The notes below the pieces were generated by a model, which saw nothing but the letters and a program-made list of their open reading frames with translations, was not told the DNA's origin and did not search any database. From GCA-003244245 sp052390115 (GTDB lineage: Bacteria > Actinomycetota > Actinomycetes > Mycobacteriales > Pseudonocardiaceae), in contig JBQTHE010000011.1 of assembly GCA_052390115.1 (NCBI GenBank), positions 1-64,000 on the forward strand: a stretch of DNA of 64,000 nucleotides. Reading direction: 5' to 3'. This document shows positions 1 to 8,119 of the stretch, piece after piece; the first letter of the stretch is position 1; each line of letters starts with the position of its first letter. Made by a program: the position numbers and the translations under genes.

Positions 1-78
1 GACCCCACAAACGACCCGGGCGCGTCGTCCCCCAGGACACCGCCACACCCCGCTAAACTACCCACAACGGGCCAGACC

Positions 79-120
79 GGGGGAATTACTTGATCCCAAC
101 CCCGGGGGAATTACCTGATC
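79..120. repeat. 17-bp direct repeat pair, possible insertion-sequence end
   Basis: Two copies of GGGGGAATTACYTGATC lie at 79-95 and 104-120, differing at one base and offset by 25 bp. Repeated terminal motifs containing TTGATC are typical of IS21-family ends, and the methyltransferase that starts at 134 has lost its front half exactly here. I therefore infer the inner end of an insertion sequence or another recombination scar. No transposase is visible in the window, so the family is a guess. Confidence 0.35.
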
Positions 121-133
121 GTTCACAAACGGG

Positions 134-697
134 GTGGAGGCCAAGCTGCGGGCCGGCGCGCGGGTGGCCGACGTGGGCTGCGGGCTGGGTGCATCCACCG
201 TGCTGCTCGCCGAGGCCTACCCGGCTTCGACGTTCGCCGGCTCGGACTACCATGAGGGGTCGATCGAGCTGGCCCGCAAGCGGGGCGCCGACGCAGGGGT
301 CGCCAACCGCACATCGTTCGAGGTCTCCTCGGCGCAGACCTACTCCGGGGCTGGCTACGACTTGGTGGCCACATTCGACTGCCTACACGACATGGGCGAC
401 CCTGTCGGTGCCGCACGCCACGTCCTCGAGACGCTGGACGCCGACGGCACGTGGCTGATCGTCGAGCCGCTCGCCGGCGACGCCATCGCGGACAACCTGA
501 ACCCGGTGGGCCGCACCTACTACTCGTTCTCCAGCTTCCTGTGCGTGCCCAACGCGCTGTCCCAATCCGGCGGGTACGCACTGGGCGCGCAGGCCGGCGA
601 AGCGGCCATCCGTCAGGTGGTGATCGATGCCGGGTTCACCCGGTTCCGCCAGGCCACCGAAACGCCGTTCAACCTCGTCTTCGAGGCTCGTCCCTGA
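134..697 (+). pseudogene. class I SAM-dependent methyltransferase, 5'-truncated
   Basis: The 187 codons read as the catalytic half of a small-molecule methyltransferase. SAM motif I (VADVGCGLGAS) lies near residue 13, an acidic ribose-binding position follows in AGSDYHEGS, and a motif near ATFDCLHDMGDP matches the post-motif region. Relatives of this type are usually about 340-360 aa with an N-terminal winged-helix dimerisation domain. That domain is missing, and a TGA stop lies in frame at 116-118, just before the GTG at 134. The truncation coincides with the direct repeats at 79-120, which suggests insertion or deletion. The SAM fold may still be made, but without the substrate and dimer domain it is probably non-functional. 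The substrate is unknown. Confidence 0.6.
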
Positions 698-961
698 CCA
701 CCCACGCGATGGCTGTCTCGCACCAACAGTGACATGTATTTTCCCAGGCCCAGCCTTCCTCTTCCCTTTCAGGACGCCGTGCCCCGGCCCGCGTCCATGA
801 TCTTGAGCACGGAGAAACCGATTAACGAGGAACAAGGGCGGCGGCTACACGACCCACACGCCGATCGCGATCGAAGGCGACGGCGTCGAGTTGCGCGTGC
901 AGGAGATCGGCGGGGAGATGACCGTCGCTAGCGAACGAGCCACGATCCACGGAGGCAGCAC
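698..961 (+). other. 264-bp spacer with a possible coding remnant
   Basis: No intact gene. From about 840 to 958 one frame reads like the C-terminal end of a protein (GGYTTHTPIAIEGDGVEL, then RVQEIGGEMTVA) with a codon pattern like neighbouring genes, but it has no start and runs out of frame into the next gene. I read it as a relic of unidentified origin. A ribosome-binding site (GGAGG near 951) serves the gene starting at 962. Confidence 0.3.
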
Positions 962-2228
962 ATGGGCAAGTCCACCACTGGCCAGCGAGGCGCGCCGGGC
1001 GAGCTGCACCCGATCACCGAGGCCGGCGCGAGGCTGGTGAAGCTGGCCGAGCACCACGCCGCCGAGTTCGGCGCATGCGCCGCCGAGCACGACCTCACCG
1101 GCACCTTCCCGGCGGAGAACTTCGCCGCCCTGCGGGCCAGCGGCGTGCTGGCGGCCGGCGTACCCGTCGAGCTGGGCGGGTTGGGTGTCACCTCGTTGCA
1201 CGACCTCACCGTGGGGATCAGCCGGCTGGGCCGTGGGGACGGCTCCACCGCGATCGGCGCGTGCATGCAGGCCAGCCCGACGTGGGGGCTGGCTCGCGAG
1301 TGGCACTCGGCGCTGACCGCCGGACAGGTCGACGCAGCCAGCGGCCTGGAGGGGCTACTTCGCGAGTTCGGCTCCGGGCAGATGATTTTCTCGGTGGCCG
1401 CCACCGAGGCCGGCACCACGGTCCTGCATCCGTTGACCGAGGCCGTCGCGGTCGATGGCGGGGTGCGGGTCAGCGGCCACAAGATGTTCACCACCAACGC
1501 GCCGGCCGCGGACCTGTTCATGGTCACCACCCGCACCCCCGACCAGCAACTGCTGATCACCTTCATCCGCCGCGACACCGAGGGGCTCCAGGTACACGAC
1601 AGCTGGGACGCGATGGGCATGCGGGCGTCGGCCAGCGGCGAACTAGTCCTCGACGGTTGCTTCGTGCCGACCGCGATGACCATGCCCGCCGGACCGTGGG
1701 GGCGCTGGGACGCCCCGTTCCTCGCGCTGACCCTTCCAGCCACCTTCCCGTTGCTCGGCGCGTTCCTCGGCATCGCCGAAGCCGCCAGGGACACCGCGAT
1801 CGCGATGGTCACCACCCGCCGCAAGGCACCCAGCGGCCGGCTGCTCGCCGAGCGTGACGCCGTGCAACGACTGATCGCCGAGATCGAGGTCGCGCTGACC
1901 ACCGCCCGAGCCACCCTGGCCCGCACCGCGCTGGCCATCGACGCCAGCTTCACGGGCCGGGCCACCGCCGAGATCACCCTCGCCGAGCTGCACGCCCTGA
2001 TGTGCGATTACCAATGCACCAACCTGGTGGTCAAGCAGGCCGCGATCACCGCAGTGGACGCCGCCATGACCGCCTCCGGCGGCGCCGGCTACCTGCGATC
2101 TAACCCCGATCTCGCGCTACTACCGCGATGTGCGGGCCGGACCGTTCATGCAGCCGTACTCACCGCTGGAGGCTTACTCCTACATCGGCCGGGTCACCCT
2201 TGGTCTCGACCCCAACCTGGAGGACTGA
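962..2228 (+). pseudogene. acyl-CoA dehydrogenase family protein, frameshifted near its C terminus
   Basis: The sequence reads as an acyl-CoA dehydrogenase-like flavoprotein that would oxidise an acyl-CoA or a related substrate using FAD. The N-terminal helical domain, the middle beta domain (FSVAATEAGTT, then SGHKMFTTNAP) and the C-terminal helices with SGGAGYLRSN are all present. After codon 382 (about 2105-2112) one base is out of register. In the +1 frame the expected ending resumes (SRYYRDVRAGPFMQPYSP, then IGRVTLGLDPNLED) and stops at 2228. The original frame instead runs on to 2383 through unrelated sequence. This is either a real frameshift, which would fit the decayed surroundings, or a single-base sequencing error. 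Start ATG 962 has GGAGG 7 bp upstream. Confidence 0.75.
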
Positions 2229-2302
2229 CCACGCGAGCCGGCCAGCACCGTGGGCACCACCCTGCGCTTCGAGGCCACCTCGAGGTGAAGTGCTACACCG
2301 AG

Positions 2303-2383
2303 ACGAGCCGAGCTGTAAAGAGGAAATATGATCCCGCCAATCTGTTCCATTTGAACCAGAACATCGGACCGGTCATCCACTGA
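2303..2383 (+). pseudogene. C-terminal relic of a berberine-bridge-type FAD oxidase
   Basis: About 24 codons before the TGA at 2381 read KRKYDPANLFHLNQNIGP. This is the hallmark C terminus (BBE domain) of FAD-linked oxidoreductases of the berberine-bridge/6-hydroxynicotine-oxidase group, which normally end KYDPxNLFRxNQNI. No FAD-binding domain precedes it: the sequence upstream is the tail of the broken acyl-CoA dehydrogenase. The frame coincides with the read-through frame of that gene, apparently by chance. It is a deletion remnant with no expected function. Confidence 0.65.
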
Positions 2384-2406
2384 TCACCAAGGCTGGCAGA
2401 GGAGTC

Positions 2407-2675
2407 GTGTATGGCTTCGAGGAATTGAAGCAGCGACAGTCCGTCATGTGGGGCAACGGTCGTTACAGAACATCACCGAAACAATTTCCGACATCCACGC
2501 TCTCGTGATCGAGCGTCTCGACCCGCAACCTGGGATCCGCTGGCTCGACTTGGCTTGACGAACGGGCGCAGTCGCTGAGCTGGCGGCCAGGGCGGGTGCG
2601 ACCGTGACCGGCGTCGACCTCGCTCCGGCGCTGATTGAAACGGCGAGGCAACGGGCTCAGGAACAGGGGGCCGGT
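2407..2675 (+). pseudogene. UbiE-like SAM methyltransferase, truncated with frameshift and nonsense mutation
   Basis: A GTG at 2407 follows a purine-rich RBS (GCAGAGGAG). The reading begins YGFEELKQRQSVMWGNGRY, a typical start of class I methyltransferases that act on small molecules. One base is missing at about 2466, where TAC-CAG-AAC is expected. The other frame then continues with NITETISDIHALVIERL and QPGIRWLDLA. SAM motif I should read DLACGTG, but CG is replaced by TGA-CGA (stop-Arg) at about 2556. The frame resumes with AVAELAARAGATVTGVDLAP and stops matching near 2675, about 36 bp before the next gene. It carries three independent lesions and is clearly dead. Confidence 0.7.
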
Positions 2676-2694
2676 TGCTCTTGTCACCATGATT

Positions 2695-2726
2695 CAGTAG
2701 TATCGAACACATGTTCGATACTACTG
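2695..2726. promoter_or_regulatory. LexA (SOS) box in a perfect 32-bp palindrome over the start codon
   Basis: Positions 2695-2709 and 2712-2726 are exact inverted repeats of 15 bp with a 2-bp centre. The core at 2703-2718 is TCGAAC-ACAT-GTTCGA, a perfect match to the actinobacterial LexA consensus TCGAAC(N4)GTTCGA. The ATG of the DUF222-HNH gene (2711) lies inside it, so bound LexA would cover the start site and the message would be leaderless or nearly so. DNA-damage control of DUF222/13E12-type genes through such boxes is known in mycobacteria. Confidence 0.85.
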
Positions 2727-4174
2727 AGGTGTCTGCCCCACCTGAGGTGGACTGGCCAGACTTCGATCCCGGGCCGGGTCCGCAGTGGTCGACATACCTG
2801 CCTGACGGGTTGCTCGCCGACACCCTGGAGCGCCAATCCAGGGAGGGCTCGCAGTGGGAGCGGTTGGAGCGGATCGGCGCCTGGGAACGGATCGTGGCAT
2901 GGGCGCAAGCCAACCAGCTGCGGGAGATGGCGACCTTCGCCCACGGCTCCGAGCAGGACGCCGCGCGCCACACCGAGGAACGGGCAGCGGCGCGGGCTGC
3001 GGGGAAACCGGTGGGCCCGGAGGTGGCCTATATCGATGGGCTGGAGTCGGCGGCGGCGGAGATCTCGCTGATGCTGCGTATCGCGCCGGTGACCGCAGGC
3101 TCAAGACTGGACGAGGCGATCACGCTTACCGGGCGGTTCCCGGCCGCGGTGGCGGCGCTGGCCGCGGGGCGGATCACGCTGTGCAAGGCGCGGATCATCG
3201 CTGAGCAGACCGAACAACTCTCCGACGATCACGCCGCCGCGGTGGCCGACCGGGTGCTGGATCGGGCCGCTGGCCAGACCCCGGGGCAGCTGCGGCGGGC
3301 GGTGCGTCGGGCGGTGGCAAGAACCGATCCGGCCGCGGTGCGCCGCCGCCACGAAGCCGCCAAACGGGAACGGGGAGTGTCTTTTTGGGAATTGCCCGAC
3401 GGCATGGCCATGGTCTCCGCGTGTCTGCCCGCCGGTGAGGCTGTCGGGGTCTACGGCGTGCTCGATGAGTACGCCCGGGCCACCGGCGGGAATGGCGACG
3501 ACCGCACCCTGTCCGCCCGGCGGGCCGACGCCCTGGTGGACCTGGTTTGCGGGACCGCGGGCTACCTCAGCACCGGCACCTGCACCGCCGAGACCGCAAT
3601 GTCGCGCCGCGAGCGGCGCCAGGTTCGGCGTCGCCGGTCGCGGGTCCGGGTGCAGGTGCGGGTCACCGTGCCCTTCAGCACCCTGTTCGGGCTCGACGAA
3701 CAACCCGCTGAGCTAGCTGGCTACGGCACAATCACCGCCGACCAGGCCCGTGAACTGGCCGCCCAAGGCAGCTGGCGGCGGATCCTCACCGACCCGGCCA
3801 CCGGTGCGCCCACCGACTACGGCACCACCGTCTACCGGCCGCCGGCCGCGCTGCGCGACCTGGTCCTGACCCGGACCCCCATCTGCGGGTTCCCGTCGTG
3901 TTTGGCACCCGCCCACCGCGGCGATCTCGACCACCGCGAACCGTATGACCCCGCCGCCGGGACCGGACCCACCAACGAGGGCAACCTCGACTGCTACTGC
4001 CGCAGGCATCATCGCACCAAGCACACTGAAGGCTGGTCAGTCGAACAAGGCGAATATGGCGCCATCACCTGGAACAGCCCCAGCGGCCACACATGGACCC
4101 ACCAGCCAGAACCCATCGCCGAACCCGCTCCCAAGCGCCCACCCCCCGACCCCAACGAATCTCCACCGTTTTGA
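2711..4174 (+). CDS. DUF222 domain HNH endonuclease (13E12 family)
   Basis: The 487-aa protein has a DUF222 (13E12-repeat) region over roughly residues 60-330 and a C-terminal HNH nuclease motif. In the latter, paired cysteines (CGFPSC) precede DLDHREPYD, then NLDCYCRRHHRTKH, which supplies the His/Asn/His metal-binding set. Such genes occur in many copies in actinobacterial genomes and behave as mobile or selfish elements, in some cases serving as phage attachment loci. The start is taken at the ATG inside the LexA palindrome because the first residues (MFDTTE) are themselves encoded by the operator, as is common in the family. Its TGA at 4172-4174 directly abuts the stop codon of the convergent lyase gene. 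The biological target is unknown. Confidence 0.85.
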   Translation: MFDTTEVSAPPEVDWPDFDPGPGPQWSTYLPDGLLADTLERQSREGSQWERLERIGAWERIVAWAQANQLREMATFAHGSEQDAARHTEERAAARAAGKPVGPEVAYIDGLESAAAEISLMLRIAPVTAGSRLDEAITLTGRFPAAVAALAAGRITLCKARIIAEQTEQLSDDHAAAVADRVLDRAAGQTPGQLRRAVRRAVARTDPAAVRRRHEAAKRERGVSFWELPDGMAMVSACLPAGEAVGVYGVLDEYARATGGNGDDRTLSARRADALVDLVCGTAGYLSTGTCTAETAMSRRERRQVRRRRSRVRVQVRVTVPFSTLFGLDEQPAELAGYGTITADQARELAAQGSWRRILTDPATGAPTDYGTTVYRPPAALRDLVLTRTPICGFPSCLAPAHRGDLDHREPYDPAAGTGPTNEGNLDCYCRRHHRTKHTEGWSVEQGEYGAITWNSPSGHTWTHQPEPIAEPAPKRPPPDPNESPPF

Positions 4175-5731
4175 TCATCGCACGCCGTCGCCGATCGTCT
4201 GCTGGGCTGCAGCAATCAGCGCCTGCTCGGTGGCATAGAAGTGCTCCCGCCGGGCGCGGGCCTGCCCGGAGAGCTCGTCGGCCTCTGCGCTGCATGCGGC
4301 CACCATCCGGGCGACCTCGGCGGGCGCTGCGCCACCGCGGGCGGTGCGGGTGCGGACCACTTCCCGCGGATCCAGCGCCCGGGACAGTGCCGCGCCGTCG
4401 AGACTGCTGCTGTTGGGATCTCTGGCGGGGAGGTCGCTACCGTCGAGACCGCCACCGTTGATACCGCCACCGTCGAGACCGCCACCGTCGAGACCGAGCG
4501 GCCGGCCGAGGACAGCGAGCGCGGCAGCGTCGAGCGCAGCAACGTCGAGGTCGACGCCGCGCAGCCCACGGTCGGCCGCGGCGCGGACGGCGTGGCCCAC
4601 GACGCGGTAGGCGCTGCGGTAGTCCAACCTGCAAACCAGCATCAGGTGTTCGGCGAGGTCCGCGGCCTGGGCGAAGCTGCCCTCCAGGACCGACCACAGC
4701 CGTTCGCCGTGGACCTGCAAGGTCCGGACCACGCCGACGCTCAACCGGGTGGTGCGTACTGCGGCGGTCAACGCCCGGGGCACCTCGCCGTAGGCGAAGA
4801 TCAGGTTGTCGCTGCGGGCCGACGGGCTCTTGGTGAGGGCAAGAAACCCGGACAACCGGCCGATCGCCACGCCGGACGCGCCCCGGATCATCGTCAGCGC
4901 GTAGGGATTCCGCTTCTGCGGCATGAGCACGCTGGAGCGACTGTAGCCGTCGGCGATCGTGACGTAGCCGAACTCGTGGCTGGCCCAGATCTCCAGGTCC
5001 TCGGCCAGTTTGTCCTGCGTGACGAGCAGGCTCGCGCCGGCCGCGAGAGCATCGACGAGGCCGTCGGTCTGCCACATCGCGTCGCGGGTGTGCTCGATGA
5101 CAGAGCCGAAACCGAGCAGCACGGCGATACGGGTGCGATCGGTGAGCAGCGCCGTCCCGTTCACCCCGCCCGCACCCCCCGGGCTGGCGTCCACCCAGGC
5201 CAGCGCGTCGGCCAGGCGCCGCCCGTCGCGCAGTACCGGGTAGGCGAACGACACCGCGTAATGGCCGAAGGTCGTGGGCTGCGCGTGCTGCAAGTAGGTC
5301 TGGTCGACCATCCAGGTCTCGGTGTGCCGGCCGGCGAGCCGAGCCAGCTCTGCCGCGAGATCAGCCGCGGCCCCGACGAGGTCGGCGAGCACGCCGCGCA
5401 GGTGCAACCGGAAGGCGATGCGCATGGCCTCCCGGCGAGGTCGGCCGGCGTGCAACCAGCCCGCGGCGTCACCTATCCGGCTGGCAAAGTAGCGCTCCCG
5501 GGAGTTGTAGACCTCACCGTGGGAAGCGTTGTAGGGGAACTCCTCTGGTGGGACGTCGAGGGTGTCCAGCAGCAGCGCGAGCAGCTGGCGGGCAGGGTCC
5601 TCCGGTATCACCCCGGCTGCCCGCAGATCGAGCACATGGGCCAGATCGGCCAGGTTCAGGCCGTGATGGACCAGCGGCGCGTCGGCGATCTCCAGCGCGT
5701 AGCCGGCGTCGATCAGTTCCTCAGCGGCCAT
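4175..5731 (-). CDS. argininosuccinate-lyase-like AFS enzyme of the coenzyme M operon
   Basis: A 518-aa aspartase/fumarase-superfamily protein closest in appearance to argininosuccinate lyase. The signature loop SSVLMPQKRNP lies near residue 265, and HAQPTTFGHY near 158 is a second conserved active-site region. It is the last gene of the leftward operon, 40 bp behind the PLP enzyme with a GGAGG RBS. The nearby arginine genes expected for true ArgH are absent. In Xanthobacter CoM biosynthesis two AFS proteins act after phosphosulfolactate synthase, and this is a candidate for the second, proposed to join a sulfonate acceptor to cysteine. That role is inference. A low-complexity GLDGG repeat interrupts the C-terminal domain at about residues 411-430. 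Confidence 0.75.
   Translation of the reverse strand: MAAEELIDAGYALEIADAPLVHHGLNLADLAHVLDLRAAGVIPEDPARQLLALLLDTLDVPPEEFPYNASHGEVYNSRERYFASRIGDAAGWLHAGRPRREAMRIAFRLHLRGVLADLVGAAADLAAELARLAGRHTETWMVDQTYLQHAQPTTFGHYAVSFAYPVLRDGRRLADALAWVDASPGGAGGVNGTALLTDRTRIAVLLGFGSVIEHTRDAMWQTDGLVDALAAGASLLVTQDKLAEDLEIWASHEFGYVTIADGYSRSSVLMPQKRNPYALTMIRGASGVAIGRLSGFLALTKSPSARSDNLIFAYGEVPRALTAAVRTTRLSVGVVRTLQVHGERLWSVLEGSFAQAADLAEHLMLVCRLDYRSAYRVVGHAVRAAADRGLRGVDLDVAALDAAALAVLGRPLGLDGGGLDGGGINGGGLDGSDLPARDPNSSSLDGAALSRALDPREVVRTRTARGGAAPAEVARMVAACSAEADELSGQARARREHFYATEQALIAAAQQTIGDGVR
4441..4500 (-). repeat. 15-bp minisatellite inside the AFS lyase gene
   Basis: Four consecutive 15-bp units (consensus CGTCGAGACCGCCAC on the plus strand) start at 4441, 4456, 4471 and 4486; the last is degenerate. 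On the coding strand they give GLDGG-type pentapeptides in frame. Being a multiple of three, the array can gain or lose units without breaking the protein. It probably lies in a surface loop. Confidence 0.8.
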
Positions 5732-5770
5732 GATGCCGCCTCCGCGGGCGGGAATTCGTCGGCGGTCCGG

Positions 5771-6757
5771 TCACAGCGCGCCTCCGGTGGCCGTAAACAG
5801 GGTTGGCGCACCGCCAGTGACGAGGAAGACGGCCGGGCCTGCAGCGCCGTGGTCACCGACGGCACCCCCCGACGCGCTGATCAGTGCGGCCATCGCTTTC
5901 GCCCCGAACACCGGGTCGAGGAACACGCCCTCCGACCGGACGACCAGCCGGGCAGCCTCCTCGCCCGCCACGGAGGGAACTCCGTAGCCCGGGCCCAGAA
6001 AGCCATCGAGCACAGTGACATCGCCGTTTTCATGCGCGCATCTCCCGAACAGCGCGCCCACCCCGGCGGCCAGCACGCAGACCTGCTGGATACAGTCCGC
6101 CGCGGCGCGGCTGACCGTCACCCCCACTACCTCAAAGGGCAGCCCCAGCCAACGAGCCCCGGCGAGCAGCCCGGCTTGGGTACCACCCGACCCGGTGGCC
6201 AGCCACAGCTGCCGGGGCCGCAAACCGGTGGCGAACAGCTGCTCGGCCAGTTCCAGGCTCGCGCGGGCGTAGCCGAGCGCACCAACCGGGGTCGCACCAC
6301 CGCGAGGCAGCACACAAGGCCTGCGCCCGGCTCGACGCAACTCGTCGGCCTGGGTGGCGCTGCTCGCATCCACCGATGCCCGATCAGGGTTGCCAGTGAA
6401 GGTGATCCGCGCTCCGGCCAGCTGCGCGAGCAGCAGGTTCCCGGTGGCCGGCACCGGCGGGCCGTAGCAGACCAGATGGGCGTCCAAGCCGCACCGGCGA
6501 GCGGCCAGCGCCGCGAGCATCGCCCAGTTCGACTGCGGCCCGGATCCGGTGACCAGGCTGTCGCAGCCCCGGTGCAGCGCCTCGCCGAGCAGATACTCCA
6601 GCGCCCGCACCTTGTTCCCACCCAGACCGAAACCGGTGAGGTCGTCACGCTTGAACCAGATCTCGACGCCGAGCGCCTCGGACAACCCAGGTGCCGGTCG
6701 CAGGGGTGTCGGCAGCGTGGCCAATTCGACCCGCGGCAGGTCCAACAGACCCTTCAC
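5771..6757 (-). CDS. PLP-dependent enzyme, D-cysteine desulfhydrase/ACC deaminase family
   Basis: The 328-aa protein is a fold-type II PLP enzyme. The Schiff-base lysine is Lys49 in GLGGNKVRALEYLL, followed by GPQSNWAMLAALAAR (cofactor phosphate and substrate region), and ATGSGGTQAG is the glycine-rich phosphate-binding loop. The GTG at 6757 was chosen because it overlaps the stop of the upstream AFS gene as GTGA and is followed directly by the conserved opening LLDLPRVELATLPTPL. A longer upstream reading is only antisense-like arginine-rich sequence. In bacterial CoM synthesis a homologous enzyme (XcbE1 type) is proposed to release the thiol of CoM by beta-elimination from a cysteine adduct. 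The operon position fits that role, though simple D-cysteine desulfhydrase activity cannot be excluded. Confidence 0.75.
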   Translation of the reverse strand: MKGLLDLPRVELATLPTPLRPAPGLSEALGVEIWFKRDDLTGFGLGGNKVRALEYLLGEALHRGCDSLVTGSGPQSNWAMLAALAARRCGLDAHLVCYGPPVPATGNLLLAQLAGARITFTGNPDRASVDASSATQADELRRAGRRPCVLPRGGATPVGALGYARASLELAEQLFATGLRPRQLWLATGSGGTQAGLLAGARWLGLPFEVVGVTVSRAAADCIQQVCVLAAGVGALFGRCAHENGDVTVLDGFLGPGYGVPSVAGEEAARLVVRSEGVFLDPVFGAKAMAALISASGGAVGDHGAAGPAVFLVTGGAPTLFTATGGAL

Positions 6758-8118
6758 AGTGGGCACTCCGCCGCGGCCAGCACCCGGTCGACGAACGCCG
6801 TGGTCGCCCCCAGCGCCCGCCGCGGATCCAGGCATCGGGCGATCTGCACCGAGTCCAGGTGGTTGCTCACCACCGGGTCTTCGGCGAGGGCCTCGGCCAA
6901 CTCCGCGCCGCGTTCGAGGCCGGCCATGGTGGCGTCGTACACCGCCTGCTGGGCCGCGTGCTTGCCGATCCGGTTGGCCAGCGCCCGCATCACCGGCTCG
7001 GACAGCACGTACCCGCCATGGGCGTCGAGGTTGGCGCGCATCCTGCCGGGGTGGACCACGAGGCCTTCCAGCAGCCGGGCGGCCAGCTGCAACGAGACCC
7101 CGGTGAGCAGGCATGCCTCGGGCAGCACCACCCACTCGGCCTTCCACGACCGGCCGTCCCGCTCGTGGTCGCCCACCAAGCCCTCGACGGTGACGCCCGC
7201 GTCGGATCGCACCACCCGGGCCAGTGTGCCCAGATGCTCGGACAGCTCTGGGTTTCGCTTGTGCGGCATGGTGATGCTGCCGACATTGCCGGGGGTGAAC
7301 GGCTCGGACACCTCGCCGATCTCGGGCCGCTGCAGCTGGTAGATCTCGTTGCCGATCTTGCCCAGAGTGCCGCTCACCAGCGCCAGCAGCCCAGCGAACT
7401 CAGCGACCCGATCCCGCGCGGTGAGCCAGGCGATGTCCGGGACACCCAGCTCGATCCGGCGGGCGAACGCATTCAGCAGCGGCAACGCCGCCGCGCCCCA
7501 GAACTCCATCGTGCCCAGCGCCCCACCGAGCTGGACGACCTCCCATCGGTGCCGGCCCTCGGCCAGCCGGGCCCGGTGGCGGCGCAGCTCGGAGGCCCAG
7601 ACCGCCGCCTTGAATCCGAACGTGATCGGTAGCCCAGGCTGCCCGTGGGTGCGCCCGCACATGATCACGTCGCGGTACTCACGGGCCAGCGCCAGGGTGG
7701 CGGCCTCGACGCGGCACAGGTCCCGCTCAAGCACGTCGCCGACCCGCCGGGCGACCACCGCTGCCCAGGTGTCGGACAGATCCTGCACAGTGGCGCCGTA
7801 GTAGACCCACTCCCGAGCCTGGGGCGGCAGCACTTCGGTCAGGCAGCGGATCAGCCCGAGGGTGGAGTGGCCGGTCGCCCTAGTCGCGGCACCGACCTGG
7901 TCCAGGTCGAGCAGCGTGACGTCCGCGTGGTCGCGGATGGCGCGCGCCGCGTCGGCAGGCACCAGCCCGACCTCGGCTTGGGCCTCGGCGAGCGCGGCGA
8001 GAATCTCCAGCCAGCGCTGGAAGCGGCCGTTGTCGTCGAAGAGCTGGTGCAGCTCGGGGGTGGCCCATAGATGGCCGTAGACGCAGGAGTCGACGAGGTG
8101 GGCTCCCATCGACACCAC
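6754..8118 (-). CDS. adenylosuccinate-lyase-like AFS enzyme, candidate phosphosulfolactate lyase
   Basis: The 454-aa aspartase/fumarase-superfamily member has MCGRTHGQPGLPITFG near residue 153 and the mobile signature loop GSITMPHKRNP near residue 280. The overall shape is that of adenylosuccinate lyase or carboxymuconate cycloisomerase, but purine and protocatechuate genes are absent nearby. It starts one base after the stop of the 308-aa unknown protein and overlaps the PLP gene by 4 bp, so it is translationally coupled on both sides. The family precedent is XcbC1 of Xanthobacter, an AFS member that eliminates phosphate from phosphosulfolactate to give sulfoacrylate. The same step is inferred here. 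Several in-frame starts (GTG 8118, GTG 8115, ATG 8109) are possible. Confidence 0.75.
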   Translation of the reverse strand: MVSMGAHLVDSCVYGHLWATPELHQLFDDNGRFQRWLEILAALAEAQAEVGLVPADAARAIRDHADVTLLDLDQVGAATRATGHSTLGLIRCLTEVLPPQAREWVYYGATVQDLSDTWAAVVARRVGDVLERDLCRVEAATLALAREYRDVIMCGRTHGQPGLPITFGFKAAVWASELRRHRARLAEGRHRWEVVQLGGALGTMEFWGAAALPLLNAFARRIELGVPDIAWLTARDRVAEFAGLLALVSGTLGKIGNEIYQLQRPEIGEVSEPFTPGNVGSITMPHKRNPELSEHLGTLARVVRSDAGVTVEGLVGDHERDGRSWKAEWVVLPEACLLTGVSLQLAARLLEGLVVHPGRMRANLDAHGGYVLSEPVMRALANRIGKHAAQQAVYDATMAGLERGAELAEALAEDPVVSNHLDSVQIARCLDPRRALGATTAFVDRVLAAAECPL

Positions 8119-8119
8119 C

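Noticed and set aside
4175..5731. Arginine biosynthesis lyase (ArgH)
   Set aside because: No other arginine genes are nearby, and it is cotranscribed with comA and a PLP enzyme, though the fold is argininosuccinate-lyase-like.
4241..7342. Long open reading frame of over 1000 codons on the plus strand
   Set aside because: It is antisense to three clearly conserved enzymes, with Gln/Arg/His-rich low-information sequence typical of high-GC shadow frames.
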